From assembly GCF_004006295.1 (NCBI RefSeq), contig NZ_CP026095.1, positions 2,404,001-2,468,000 of the forward strand: a DNA stretch of 64,000 nt. Reading direction: 5' to 3'. Positions 24,502 to 33,811 of the stretch are shown here, in pieces. Position 1 is the first letter of the stretch; each line of letters begins with the position of its first letter. Position numbers and translations under genes: made by a program. The notes beneath the pieces are model-generated. The model did no database searches and was not told where the DNA came from. It saw only the letters and a list, made by a program, of their open reading frames with translations. The DNA is from Peribacillus asahii. Lineage in GTDB: Bacteria; Bacillota; Bacilli; Bacillales; DSM-1321.

Positions 24502-25428
24502 TCATTGCGATTCCAAATGTATCCGTTTCGCTTCAAAATAGAGAACCTGAATGAATTTTTTCGTATCGATGCGAGCGGGTAGTGTTGACTCATTGTTTAA
24601 TTCTGTCATCTTTCTCCTTACGGTTGTAAAATCAAAAAACTTAGAAGCGTAATTTTCGAACTTCGGGTTTAAAAAATCAGTAAGTCCAAGGGACGCCAAA
24701 TGGTTTAATGACTGGTAAATTGCCCTTCGGACCCGTTGTTTGGATGCTTTAACCTCTCTTTTTAATTCCATCTCTGCAGCTGATTCTCCAAGTCTTTTTC
24801 GAGCTAAATTCACAAAAATCTCTTCTAGAGTAGGAAACTCTTGTTCAAACGTTTTATCTTGTTCATATTGATATAAATAATCTAACATATCCAGTAAATC
24901 TTTACTCCCATTTTCAGTAGCTATCCCTAATTCGGATAAAAGAAAATGACTGGAAGTTCTTATATGTTTTTCGTTGCGGTATTTTTCCTGCAGACTTTGA
25001 TGGCAATCCAATTTAAGCACCGTATTGAGCGACTTTTGAATGTTCTGTATCGATTTTTCCAATTGGATTCGTTCGATGACTTTCTGAATGACCGTTAACA
25101 CTTCGATCCTGTTGATCGGTTTGATTATAAAGTATTCAACACCAAGTGAATAGGCTTCACCAATCAGTTCTTTCGATTCCACTTGAGAAATCATGATGAT
25201 TTTCCCTTTGAATGACGGTTTTATTTGACGAATCGTTTTAATTCCATCTTGAATCGGCATTAACAAATCGATGAATAAAATATCGATATTTTTCAAAGTT
25301 AGCATTTGTTGATCCAACAATGAACCGTCCTCAGCTTCTCCTAGCACTTCCCCAAGATCCTCATCTTCGATGATTCGGGCCAACATCGAGCGAACCACTT
25401 CGTCATCATCTATTATATAAAAAAACAT
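24502..25428 (-). CDS. glnL: GlnL-type response regulator, 308 aa
   Basis: The N-terminal receiver domain starts MFFYIIDDDEVV, with acidic D7-D9, phospho-acceptor D54 (LFIDLLMPIQDG) and K103 (IIKPINR). The C-terminal half is the YcbB-type DNA-binding domain found in B. subtilis GlnL, with no classical winged-helix motif. GlnL activates glutaminase and glutamine uptake genes. I start at MFF (25428) because GAAAGGGTGATTCG precedes it; its ribosome site lies in the last codons of the kinase, 4 bp away, so the pair is translationally coupled. Confidence 0.85.
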   Translation of the reverse strand: MFFYIIDDDEVVRSMLARIIEDEDLGEVLGEAEDGSLLDQQMLTLKNIDILFIDLLMPIQDGIKTIRQIKPSFKGKIIMISQVESKELIGEAYSLGVEYFIIKPINRIEVLTVIQKVIERIQLEKSIQNIQKSLNTVLKLDCHQSLQEKYRNEKHIRTSSHFLLSELGIATENGSKDLLDMLDYLYQYEQDKTFEQEFPTLEEIFVNLARKRLGESAAEMELKREVKASKQRVRRAIYQSLNHLASLGLTDFLNPKFENYASKFFDFTTVRRKMTELNNESTLPARIDTKKFIQVLYFEAKRIHLESQ

Positions 25429-25432
25429 CGAA

Positions 25433-26749
25433 TCACCCTTTCTCAATTAAATGATCAACCAATAATCGAATTATGAAAATCGATCCTTTTCCTTCCGGTC
25501 TGTCCTGGAACGTAACATCACCTTCAAGTTCTTCGACCATTTCTTTTACATACGATAATCCAATTCCTGTCGATGGGTTACCATTAAGATCATATTTAGA
25601 AGTAAACCCAGGCTTGAAAATTAATTCTTTATCCTTCGATGCAACACCAGGACCGTTATCTCCTATCCGAAATTCAACCGAATCATGCTTCTTATCAATG
25701 TCAATTGTGATGGTTCCTGTATCTTTGATGGCTTCTACAGCGTTTGCAACGACATTATTAATGATCGATAGAATGGTGTAAATATGATAATGAGGATGTG
25801 TGCCATCAATCGTGTACACAAATTGGATGTCTTTCCCTAGTAAACGGGCGTATTTATCGTTTGCTCGTACGATGATGTTTGCCAGTTCATGTATGGACAT
25901 ATAATCTGTAAAACTTTCATCGGAAATCAGCTTGGAGAGTCCAGCAAAAATACGTTGGTTATCCTTTTTAACCTCATGGACTTCACCAGCAATTTTCAAT
26001 GCTTGTCGTCGGAAATCCTCGACCGGAAAGCTCAGTTGTTCATTTTCTAAACTGTCTAAGCTTTTGTATAGATCATACGATTTTTTGGTTATATTTTCAG
26101 CATCTTGCAACGTCTTCTTTAAATGAATCGATTCTTCGTATAAATTGGAAATGAGCATAAGCATGTGTTCATTTTGTTTTCTAATGTGTCTCTCCCTCGA
26201 CTGTGCTTCATACAACTTCATCATATTGAAAAAGCTTAGAACGATAAAACTGTGGGAAAATGCGATAACGATTATCTCATTCAATGCCGCTAGTGTAATC
26301 GTTGTTTCTAATACGAAATATTGAATGATTAATTCCACACAGTCAGACAATATTTCAATTATGAAGCCAATAAATCCAACCATTAAAGGTTGGTGGTGAA
26401 AGCGATTGATTTTTGCTAAATAAAAGAGACAAGAATAAGTGAAATAAAAGAAAAAACTAGGATAGTGGGCCTGGAAAGAAGATGTCCAGTCAAAATCCTC
26501 CTGCATGATGAAGCCTAACAGGATACGAAATTCCACAACCACCATTCCTGTTAAAAAACCCGGTAAAAATGCTGGCATTCTCCGTAACAATAACAAAAAG
26601 AAGAAAAATGTTGGTGCACCAAAACTCATTCGAAACGTCTCATTTAAGGGGAAAGACTTTATTTCGCCAGCTAATGGCACAGTAACCATCATCAGAACAA
26701 GAATATAGATATCTTTTTTCACTAACGTGCTAAGATTCAAATTAATCAC
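25433..26749 (-). CDS. glnK: GlnK-type sensor histidine kinase, 438 aa
   Basis: Six or so hydrophobic segments fill residues 10-180 (YILVLMMVTVPLAG, FGAPTFFFFLLLL, FFFYFTYSCLFYL, VGFIGFIIEILSD, NEIIVIAFSHSFIVLSFF). A coiled coil follows, then the dimerisation/His region at GEVHEVKKDNQRIF, and the HATPase domain with N box NVVANAVEAI, G1 GDNGPGVA and G2 STGIGLSYVKEMVEEL. This layout matches the B. subtilis glutamine-sensing kinase encoded next to glnL. It is divergently arranged from the symporter gene it probably controls. Confidence 0.85.
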   Translation of the reverse strand: MINLNLSTLVKKDIYILVLMMVTVPLAGEIKSFPLNETFRMSFGAPTFFFFLLLLRRMPAFLPGFLTGMVVVEFRILLGFIMQEDFDWTSSFQAHYPSFFFYFTYSCLFYLAKINRFHHQPLMVGFIGFIIEILSDCVELIIQYFVLETTITLAALNEIIVIAFSHSFIVLSFFNMMKLYEAQSRERHIRKQNEHMLMLISNLYEESIHLKKTLQDAENITKKSYDLYKSLDSLENEQLSFPVEDFRRQALKIAGEVHEVKKDNQRIFAGLSKLISDESFTDYMSIHELANIIVRANDKYARLLGKDIQFVYTIDGTHPHYHIYTILSIINNVVANAVEAIKDTGTITIDIDKKHDSVEFRIGDNGPGVASKDKELIFKPGFTSKYDLNGNPSTGIGLSYVKEMVEELEGDVTFQDRPEGKGSIFIIRLLVDHLIEKG

Positions 26750-27008
26750 TTCCCCATTTTGACTGAAAATCAGTATACAGCCTCATTCACCTTAATACAA
26801 CGCTTACTTTATTTTTCGAAAAAAAATTACGGATTCGATTATAAGAAATCCACCCAACTTGGACGTAACGTACTCATACTGCTAATCTAAAAGGCTTTGT
26901 ACCAAGTATGGCAGCAAACAATCTATTTTTCTGTCCATAATATTCGCACCAGAATTTGTAAAAAAAGTCCTGCTTTTATTTATTTTTAGAAATTTTAATT
27001 TTTTTTCC

Positions 27009-27062
27009 GTAGTTTTTTGTAGTTTTACGTATAATTCTGTAGCTCCTATTTTAAATTAAACC
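27009..27062 (+). promoter_or_regulatory. Putative GlnL operator/promoter upstream of the symporter
   Basis: Three GTAG boxes at 27009, 27019 and 27039 (10 and 20 bp apart, one helix face) lead into ATTTTAAATTAAACC. The same 52-nt block, 42 of 52 positions identical, is found upstream of the glutamate dehydrogenase gene. TTTTGT-AGTT-TTACGT here partly fits the reported GlnL site TTTTGT-N4-TTTTGT. A TATAAT lies at 27030-27035 without a matching -35, as expected for an activated promoter. Confidence 0.6.
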
Positions 27063-27088
27063 TACGTTTTTATTTTTAATGGACAAAT

Positions 27089-27102
27089 ATGAAAGCGCTT
27101 AA
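27089..27102 (+). promoter_or_regulatory. Possible cre (catabolite control) site
   Basis: ATGAAAGCGCTTAA fits the Bacillus cre consensus except for one of the fixed positions. It sits between the GTAG element and the asparaginase remnant. CcpA control of this locus is inferred only from this match. Confidence 0.4.
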
Positions 27103-27140
27103 TGATTTTTACTAATCACACGTTAATGGAGGAACTTCTA

Positions 27141-27532
27141 ATGAAAAAACTAACTACAAAGAAATAGGCTGCTCTCACCGCACTGGCGTTAATGTCTTCG
27201 GAGATTATTACCGTCTCTTTTACACTTATGCATTAAATCCTGTTGAAGCCAAATAGACTACGGCAGTTGCTACAACCAGTCCCATTAAGAAAAACTTGCC
27301 TAACATTAAAATTCTGGCAACGGGCGGTACCATCGCCGGAACTGGTTCTATTTCGACCCAAACCACTGGCTATCAAGCTGGTGTCCTAACTCCAGATCAA
27401 CTGATAGTAGCGGTTCCTGTACTAAAAAACACAGCTAACATTTCTACTGAGCAGGTGGCACGCATAGATTCCTGTACGTTCAATACCAATGCCGTAATGG
27501 TCAATTTATCTATTTTATTTGCTTCAACATGA
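27141..27532 (+). pseudogene. Dead L-asparaginase gene (secreted type)
   Basis: After a fine ribosome site (TGGAGGA), ATG opens MKKLTTKK, then a stop. A degraded signal-peptide-like stretch (AALTALALMSS) and a second stop follow. The body resumes NIKILATGGTIAGTGSISTQ, TTGYQAGVLTPDQLIVAVPV and NISTEQVARIDS, the N-terminus of type II asparaginases with the catalytic-threonine motif TGGTIAG. It ends after about 130 codons out of the usual 350 or so. It lies directly between the operator and the symporter, so it was probably the first gene of that operon. Confidence 0.85.
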
Positions 27533-27561
27533 ATTACTAAACTTTAACAAGAGGTGACGAT

Positions 27562-28995
27562 ATGCAGCATTTACTGGAAAATATGCTTGGCACAACAAAC
27601 GATTTTCTATGGTCAAAGTTATTGATTATTATGCTAGTTTCATTCGGTATTTATTTCACATTTAAATCGAAATTTGTACAATTTCGAATGTTGAAGGAAA
27701 TGGTCCGTGTTTTAATGGAGGGGAAAACTAGTTCTAAAGATAGCATTTCCCCATTTCAAGCGTTCTGTATTGGAATGGCGGCTCGCGTTGGAACAGGTAA
27801 TATCACAGGAATTGCGATTGCGATTGCATTGGGTGGTCCTGGAGCGGTATTCTGGATGTGGATTATTTCTATTATTAGCGCAGCATCCAGCTTTATTGAA
27901 AGTACGTTAGCACAAGTATACAAAGTAAAAGATAAAGACGGTTTCCGCGGCGGTCCATCTTATTATATGGAAAAAGGATTAAACAAACGTTGGATGGGAG
28001 TATTATTCTCCATTTTAATTACGATTTCTTTCGGTCTTGTATTCAATTCTGTACAATCAAATACCGTTTCGATTGCTTTTGAGAATGCATTTGGTGCAGA
28101 TCGTTTAACCCTGGGGATTATTATGGCACTTATTTTCTCTGCGATTATCTTTGGCGGTGTGAAGAGTATTGCAAAAGTAGCTGAATACAAGGTTATGCTT
28201 TTAGCTGTGTTATACATCGGTATTGCATTATTTGTCATCGTTACGAACATAACACAACTGCCGGAAGTTCTTTCTCTTATTGTTAAAAACGCGTTTGGCT
28301 TTGAACAAGCTGTAGGCGGTTCACTCGGCGCTGCGATCATGCATGGAGTTAAACGTGGCTTATTCTCGAATGAAGCGGGTATGGGGAGTGCGCCAAACGT
28401 TGCCGCAACGGCAACGACAAGTCATCCGGTGAAACAAGGACTTATTCAAGCCTTTGGCGTATTAACGGATACACTGATCGTCTGTACAAGCACAGCATTT
28501 ATTATTTTATTCTCCGATGCTTACAAACAACCAGAGTTAAATGGTATTGCACTTACACAAGCAGCATTAAGTGAACACGTTGGTTCCTGGGCATCAGGCT
28601 GCCTTGCCATCTTTATTTTCCTATTTGGATTCGGCGCGTTAATTGGTAACTATTATTATGGGGAAACAAACATTCGCTTTTTACACAAAAGTAAAGCATT
28701 GTTGATGCTATACCGAACAAGCGTATTAGCCATGATTATATTCGGTTCAGTTGCAAAGATTCAACTTGTATGGGATTTGGCTGATTTATTTATGGGCTTC
28801 ATGGTTATCGTGAACTTAATTGCCATTCTTTTATTATCAAAAGTAGCTTTCGCTGCTTTAACAGACTATATGAAACAGAAAAAGGCTGGTAAAGATCCCG
28901 TCTTTTATAAAGACAGTATTAAAGGTCTTGAAAACATTGAATGTTGGGATCGCTCTCAAGTTGCTTCACCTTCCAAAAAAGAAGATGCTATCTAA
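27562..28995 (+). CDS. glnT: Sodium:amino-acid symporter, AGCS family (GlnT/AlsT type)
   Basis: 477 residues with about 11 membrane segments. AGCS signature motifs are FCIGMAARVGTGNITGIAIA near residue 75 and GVKRGLFSNEAGMGSAPNVA near residue 270. The location next to glnK/glnL genes points to glutamine uptake, as for B. subtilis GlnT; alanine or glycine remain possible substrates. The ribosome site AAGAGGTGACGAT is strong. It is probably transcribed from the GTAG-box promoter through the asparaginase remnant. An IS1182 element begins at its stop codon. Confidence 0.88.
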   Translation: MQHLLENMLGTTNDFLWSKLLIIMLVSFGIYFTFKSKFVQFRMLKEMVRVLMEGKTSSKDSISPFQAFCIGMAARVGTGNITGIAIAIALGGPGAVFWMWIISIISAASSFIESTLAQVYKVKDKDGFRGGPSYYMEKGLNKRWMGVLFSILITISFGLVFNSVQSNTVSIAFENAFGADRLTLGIIMALIFSAIIFGGVKSIAKVAEYKVMLLAVLYIGIALFVIVTNITQLPEVLSLIVKNAFGFEQAVGGSLGAAIMHGVKRGLFSNEAGMGSAPNVAATATTSHPVKQGLIQAFGVLTDTLIVCTSTAFIILFSDAYKQPELNGIALTQAALSEHVGSWASGCLAIFIFLFGFGALIGNYYYGETNIRFLHKSKALLMLYRTSVLAMIIFGSVAKIQLVWDLADLFMGFMVIVNLIAILLLSKVAFAALTDYMKQKKAGKDPVFYKDSIKGLENIECWDRSQVASPSKKEDAI

Positions 28996-30932
28996 ATAAA
29001 CAATGGGGCTGTCCCAAAAGTCATTAAAAAATGACTTTTGAGGGCAGCCCTCTTTTCGTATCACCAAATGAATATAAAAAAATCGTCTTTTCTAGTAGAA
29101 TGTAAGTTACCACACCAACAAACCCAGAAAGGACGATTTTTTATGTGCAATCCAAAGATTACTAATGAAAATTATAACACTGAACAAACTTCTCTTCCAC
29201 TGGCAATTCAAGAGGAAACTGTCGTTTCCAGAGAACGAAAGCTAACGCCAACATTTATTCCATACAACAACCAACAATCAACCATAATTTTTGATATACA
29301 AGAACTCATTCCGCCTCATCACGTGGCGCGTGTCATCGACCAAATGATTGAATCAATTGAAGATGTGGTTTTTTTCGAACAATATCGAGGTGGTGGCCGA
29401 AGTTCATATCATCCAAAAATGATGACAAAAGTGATCCTATATGCATACTCACAAAAGGTGTACTCCTGCCGTGAAATCGCCAAACTGGTAGAGGAAAATA
29501 TTCCAATGATGTGGCTCACAGCATTACAAAAACCAGACTATCGAACAATTAATCGATTCCGTACAGAACAAATGGGAAAGCTTCTTCCGAAGCTATTTGA
29601 GGAAATGATTCATCAATTAATAGAACAAAAGCACATCACAATGGAGAACTACTTCCTGGATGGTACGAAAATCGAAGCGAATACAAATAAATACACATTT
29701 GTTTGGAAAAAGGCGACAACGAAATTTGAAGCCACGCTCCAAAAGAAAATCGATGAAGTATACCAAGAAATTCAAAGTATTACAGACAATGAAGGACAAG
29801 AACTGCATGTAAAGGACGAAATGTCTGAGCTAACAGCAGAGCAAAAATTAACGCAGATAGAAGAAGTTCTCGTGAAAAAAGTGACGGAAGAAACAACAGC
29901 GATTCAAGAAGAAACTGACGCCGTGATACGAAAAGAAAAACGTCGTGCACTCAGCCCGTTTAAGAAATTACTGAGATTAGTAAACGAAGACTTCCGCCCA
30001 CGATTAGTGAAATATCAGCAACAAAACGCGTTATTTGGTAATCGAAATAGCTACTCAAAAACAGATACAGATGCGACATTTATGCGAATGAAAGAAGATC
30101 ATATGAACAACGGTCAATTGAAGCCTGGGTACAACATTCAAATGGCTACAGAAAATCAATTTGTCCTATTCTATACAGTGCATCAACGTCTAACGGATAC
30201 CCGTTGTTTTAAGCCGCACATCGAGGCATTGAAAAATACATCGTTACCTTTCCCAAAAAACGTCATCGCAGATGCCGGCTATGGTAGTGAAGAAAACTAT
30301 ATCTATTCATTGGACGAACAATTTGAATCCTTAATTCCATACAACACGTTTCTAACCGAACAAAAACGCAGCTATAAAAAAGACATTCGTCATGCGAGTA
30401 ACTGGGCCTATGATGAGTACAAGGACGAGTATACTTGCCCAAACAACCGCAAGGTTTTATTCAAACGCTACTCGACACGAACGGATAAAAACGGATTTAC
30501 ACGCGACTTCAAAGTCTATGAATGTGAAGATTGTTCGGATTGTCCATTAAAATCCCAATGTCCGAAGGCCCAAGGGAATCGCCAAGTACAGTACAATCCA
30601 GTATATGAAGAATTAAAAGCGAAAGCAAAAGTGAGCCTTTGGTCTGAACCAAGTGCACAAATCTACGCGCGACGAAAAATCGAGGTAGAGAGTGTTTTTG
30701 GTCATATCAAGGGCAATCGGTCGTTCCGTCGCTTTTCGCTACGAAGCTTGGCGAAAGTCCAAACGGAGTTTGGCATCGTGGCCATGGCACACAATCTCCT
30801 GAAAGTGGCCGGCCTACACCAGCTACTTTCAGGAAAAAACAGGGGGAAACAAAAAACAAGTAGAGAAAAACAATTCGTTTTTCTCTACTTGTTTTATTTT
30901 AGGGACTTATTAGACAGCCCCATTGTTTATTT
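28994..30932 (+). mobile_element. IS1182-family insertion sequence
   Basis: Perfect 20-bp inverted repeats, AAATAAACAATGGGGCTGTC at 28994-29013 and its complement at 30913-30932, enclose the transposase. A hairpin with T-run just inside the left end (29005-29055) and another near the right end (30853-30900) would insulate the gene from outside transcription. The original terminator of the symporter now lies beyond the right end. Confidence 0.88.
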
Positions 30933-30936
30933 ATGA
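29143..30936 (+). CDS. IS1182-family transposase, 597 aa
   Basis: I start at MCNPKITNENYN, preceded by AGAAAGGACG; the upstream in-frame ATG at 29038 lies in the terminal hairpin. The DUF772-type N-terminal part includes RGGGRSSYHPKMMTKVILYA. DDE residues are in ENYFLDGTKIEANTNKYTF, NVIADAGYGSEENY and RKIEVESVFGHIKGNRSFRR, and the cysteine cluster is YECEDCSDCPLKSQCPKAQG. The last codons run through the right inverted repeat and the stop TGA is provided by flanking DNA. It appears functional. Confidence 0.93.
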   Translation: MCNPKITNENYNTEQTSLPLAIQEETVVSRERKLTPTFIPYNNQQSTIIFDIQELIPPHHVARVIDQMIESIEDVVFFEQYRGGGRSSYHPKMMTKVILYAYSQKVYSCREIAKLVEENIPMMWLTALQKPDYRTINRFRTEQMGKLLPKLFEEMIHQLIEQKHITMENYFLDGTKIEANTNKYTFVWKKATTKFEATLQKKIDEVYQEIQSITDNEGQELHVKDEMSELTAEQKLTQIEEVLVKKVTEETTAIQEETDAVIRKEKRRALSPFKKLLRLVNEDFRPRLVKYQQQNALFGNRNSYSKTDTDATFMRMKEDHMNNGQLKPGYNIQMATENQFVLFYTVHQRLTDTRCFKPHIEALKNTSLPFPKNVIADAGYGSEENYIYSLDEQFESLIPYNTFLTEQKRSYKKDIRHASNWAYDEYKDEYTCPNNRKVLFKRYSTRTDKNGFTRDFKVYECEDCSDCPLKSQCPKAQGNRQVQYNPVYEELKAKAKVSLWSEPSAQIYARRKIEVESVFGHIKGNRSFRRFSLRSLAKVQTEFGIVAMAHNLLKVAGLHQLLSGKNRGKQKTSREKQFVFLYLFYFRDLLDSPIVYL

Positions 30937-30980
30937 GTGTTTGCCAATCTCTCGGCAAATACTCATACGAATATTTTTTA
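30935..30980 (+). terminator. Original symporter terminator, displaced by the IS
   Basis: The stem GAGTGTTTGCC / GGCAAATACTC with an 8-nt loop is followed by ATATTTTTTA. It would lie about 10 bp after the symporter stop without the insertion. Confidence 0.75.
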
Positions 30981-31162
30981 GCCATTCAAGATGTAAGAAC
31001 AGAAAAGCCGAGAACAGCGAAAGTCACTGTGAAAGAAAAATGAAAGAAGACTTGTTAAGTCCGTTTTCATTTTGTGCGTACACGTAAATCAAGCAGGGCC
31101 GTTCACCTCGCTAACGCTTCTTTTATATAAAGGCAAGAATTTTATTGCCCGTTAATACATGA

Positions 31163-31198
31163 CAAAAAATGTTCAGCACGATGTCTGAACATTTTTTG
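31163..31198 (-). terminator. Terminator of the glutaminase gene
   Basis: CAAAAAATGTTCAG and CTGAACATTTTTTG form a 14-bp stem with T-runs on both strands, 13 bp after the glutaminase stop. It probably works in both directions. Confidence 0.85.
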
Positions 31199-31210
31199 CT
31201 TGCCATGATT

Positions 31211-32191
31211 TTAAAAAATACTTAAATCCCATTCTTGTGCGATATGTTCCAATAACATCACGCCTGGCAAACTATTGCCATATTCATCAATGGCTGGCCC
31301 ATATATGCCAATACCACATCCATCTTGAAACGGCAGTTCCCTTCTCAATCTTGGAGGGACAACTGCCATAATTCCTCCGGACACTCCACTTTTAGCTGGC
31401 AATCCGATGAAAGCAGCAAATCTGCCAGACGCATTGTACATTCCACAAGTAAGCATTAAGGCTTTAGTTAATCTAGCCACCTTTTTAGGTAGGATTTGTT
31501 CTTTACGAATAGGATGATATCCATCATGTGCCAGAATCAATCCTATCAAGGCTATATCCTCTGTATTAATTTCGATAGAACATTGTTTCAGGTAAACCTC
31601 TAGGGCTTCCTCTACATCCGATTCTAAAAAACCGGTCTCTTTTAAATAGTGAGCTAAGGCTCTATTGCGATGGGCTGTTTGCCATTCAGAGTGAAACACT
31701 TCCTCATTGATAGCTGGACGTTTCCCTATCATTTTTTCGATTAATGCGTAAAGAAATTCTAATTTAGTTTGTGCTGAATTTCCTGGCAAGAGTGAAGCTA
31801 CCGTAATCGCTCCTGCATTAATCATAGGATTAAAAGGCTTTCCTGATTTATGCATCTCTAAACGAATAATTGAGTTGAAAGCATCTCCAGTCGGTTCCAC
31901 ATCAACCCGCTCTAACACATAAGAAATACCTCGACCTAAGCATGCAGCTATAAAGCTGATCACTTTTGATATACTTTGTAAGGTGAAAGGGACTTCCCAA
32001 TCTCCTGACTTTATCATTGTTCCATCTGACCCCATTATGCTAATGCCTAATTGCGATGAATTTACTTTTCCTAAAGCAGGAATATAAGTGGCGTTTTGTC
32101 CTTTAGTAGCATAGGAGCGATAATGTATTACCCATTCATCTAAGTAAGCTTTCCTTTGACTATCAACCTGAACGTTATGCTCCTTTATCAT
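31211..32191 (-). CDS. glsA: Glutaminase
   Basis: 326 residues, normal for the serine-beta-lactamase-like glutaminase family, which hydrolyses glutamine to glutamate and ammonia. The SxxK motif is S73-I-S-K76 in TLQSISKVISF. NPMINAGAITV, LTCGMYNASGRFA (tyrosine) and KSGVSGGIMAVVPP complete the active site. The ribosome site GGAGGA is present. It stands on the opposite strand to the symporter, unlike the glsA-glnT operon of B. subtilis, and is separated from it by the IS1182 element. Confidence 0.95.
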   Translation of the reverse strand: MIKEHNVQVDSQRKAYLDEWVIHYRSYATKGQNATYIPALGKVNSSQLGISIMGSDGTMIKSGDWEVPFTLQSISKVISFIAACLGRGISYVLERVDVEPTGDAFNSIIRLEMHKSGKPFNPMINAGAITVASLLPGNSAQTKLEFLYALIEKMIGKRPAINEEVFHSEWQTAHRNRALAHYLKETGFLESDVEEALEVYLKQCSIEINTEDIALIGLILAHDGYHPIRKEQILPKKVARLTKALMLTCGMYNASGRFAAFIGLPAKSGVSGGIMAVVPPRLRRELPFQDGCGIGIYGPAIDEYGNSLPGVMLLEHIAQEWDLSIF

Positions 32192-32253
32192 TTAACCATA
32201 TTCCTCCATCCCATTAATTTTATACAGTATAAATTTTTCTCTATGGGGAACAG

Positions 32254-32269
32254 ACAATAAAATGCAAAA
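32254..32269 (-). promoter_or_regulatory. Weak candidate GlnL-type site upstream of glutaminase
   Basis: The minus strand reads TTTTGCATTTTATTGT, matching TTTTGT-N4-TTTTGT at 9 of 12 fixed positions, about 65 bp before the start codon. It is much weaker than the two GTAG elements and could be chance. Confidence 0.3.
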
Positions 32270-32371
32270 AACAAGGTCAAGACTATCCCCTTTTCTCATA
32301 GATTGATAAGTGATGATCAAAAGATGTAGCATATCCAAAATTTATAGATTTCTGCACCATAATCTAACAAA

Positions 32372-32896
32372 TCATAGGCTATATTGCTCCAAAGGATAAT
32401 TCAGCGTTAAAAATGCGGTCAACTCTTTACTTTTTTGTTTCCGTTCTTTACGCATTCTTGTCCGCTCTGGTGCGGTTTCATGTAATTTTCTCTCTTCTTC
32501 GGTTTCCGGAATAACTTGTGGAACACTTGTTGGGCGTTTATGCTGATCAAGTGCCACAAATGTTAAGAAGGCAGTCGCTGCAATTTTACACTCACCGCTT
32601 TTTAAGTCTTCAGCAATAATTTTTACAAACACTTCCATGGATGATGTACCTGTCCATGTTACATACGATTCAAAGCAGACGGAATCTGTTGGTCGAACAG
32701 GATGTAAAAAATCAACTGAATCTGTTGATGCAGTTACACATTCTCTTCGGCTATGACGAGCTGCAGAGGTTGATGCAACTTGGTCCAAATGACTCATTAG
32801 CCGACCACCAAATAACGTATTGTGATTATTTACATCGTTTGGGAATACACGGCTTGTTCGTATCACTCGTGATTCTTTGCAATATTTTGCTTTCAT
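32372..32896 (-). CDS. Acyl-CoA thioesterase, hotdog fold (YkhA type)
   Basis: 174 residues. The hotdog active-site segment VFPNDVNNHNTLFGGRLMSHLDQ (read in two parts) includes the N-x-x-x-T-L-F-G-G motif with the catalytic aspartate in SHLDQVAS. CVTASTDSVDFLHPV follows, and FLTFVALDQHKRP lies near the end. It hydrolyses medium- or long-chain acyl-CoA in the cytosol. I start at MKAKYC, where GGGAGA is 7 bases upstream, not at the ATG two codons earlier. It is monocistronic. Confidence 0.9.
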   Translation of the reverse strand: MKAKYCKESRVIRTSRVFPNDVNNHNTLFGGRLMSHLDQVASTSAARHSRRECVTASTDSVDFLHPVRPTDSVCFESYVTWTGTSSMEVFVKIIAEDLKSGECKIAATAFLTFVALDQHKRPTSVPQVIPETEEERKLHETAPERTRMRKERKQKSKELTAFLTLNYPLEQYSL

Positions 32897-33049
32897 AAAC
32901 ATATCTCCCTAAAACATATCAATCTGTTAGCGTTATATTTATTCCATTCTGGAAATTAGCTCCAATCCTACATGCTCGTCAATAGGAATCCAACATTTTT
33001 ATTTCTTTGGCTGTGTTAAATGTTAATGTTGAAAAATAGTAAAAATTTT

Positions 33050-33079
33050 AGGGAATGCCTTCAAATAATGGTATTCCCT
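33050..33079 (-). terminator. Terminator-like hairpin after the XRE gene
   Basis: The stem AGGGAATACC / GGCATTCCCT (minus strand) closes a 10-nt loop and is followed by AAAATTTTTAC. The tail is weak but the position fits the small regulator gene upstream. Confidence 0.5.
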
Positions 33080-33209
33080 ATCCAATAATCTTATATGAGA
33101 ACCTATACAAGCCTGGTTGTCTAAAGCACGTTATCCCTAAATAAAGTTTTTTCTATCCACTTTAAAAAAGCATTTCTTTCAACGCTCTTGATTTTACAGT
33201 CTAACATCA

Positions 33210-33446
33210 TTACATACTCCAAAGATCATCATAATCAATGTCTTTTCCGGTAATATCCCGAAGAGCTTTTATAATTTTCCTGGCATTTTTCATTGTCGGT
33301 CCTTCTTCATATTTCGGCTGACACAGTCTGCTAATTGTATTGCGAGAAACTCCGCTTTTTGTGACTACAATCTGCTGCGTTAAATCGTGCTTATCTAAAA
33401 ACTGCCCAAACTTCGATCGTCTTTTTTCTAATGAAAACCAAGCCAT
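33210..33446 (-). CDS. XRE-family DNA-binding protein, 78 aa
   Basis: A single helix-turn-helix fills the protein: FGQFLDKHDLTQQIVVTKSG then VSRNTISRLCQ, followed by TMKNARKIIKALRDITGKD. A strong ribosome site (GAGGAGGTTTATGT) precedes the ATG and lies immediately next to a cassette-junction repeat. Lone small XRE proteins of this size occur as transcription regulators or antitoxins; no partner toxin is adjacent. Confidence 0.8.
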   Translation of the reverse strand: MAWFSLEKRRSKFGQFLDKHDLTQQIVVTKSGVSRNTISRLCQPKYEEGPTMKNARKIIKALRDITGKDIDYDDLWSM

Positions 33447-33460
33447 ACATAAACCTCCTC

Positions 33461-33490
33461 AACTATCCTGCACCGTTAATTGAATAAGAA
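33461..33490 (-). repeat. Isolated cassette-junction repeat before the XRE gene
   Basis: The minus strand reads TTATTCAATTAACGGTGCAG followed by GATAGTTGAG. This is the same family as in 2-13 kb, here next to a single small gene far from the array. Confidence 0.5.
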
Positions 33491-33811
33491 AATCAACACT
33501 AATCTTTAACAGGGCCATTTCTTTAAGGACTCTCTTTTGGTTTCTAAGTATGAAGCCAAGGCTCTTTCCTACTGAGAAATCGTTTCCAAAAACCTATTTT
33601 ATTAAGCTTTAACCTTCTAATAATAATGATTCTAGATTTTCCAAAGCTTTTTTACGATAACCAGGAAACTGACGGCTTCTTTTTCAGCGTCAAACTCAAA
33701 CATTATAATACTGCTCTTTGAACGGACAGTGATTAACCACATGAAGAATTCCATCCAATTAAAAGAGTATGTTTTAACCCTTTTTAATAGATTGGTAGAG
33801 TGATTTACATT
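33491..33811. other. Intergenic DNA with a short coding remnant
   Basis: On the minus strand around 33610-33730, broken frames read MFEFDAEKEAVSF and QFPGYRKKALENLESLLLEG before a stop, as if they were the C-terminus of an unidentified gene. No start or intact frame exists. Confidence 0.3.
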
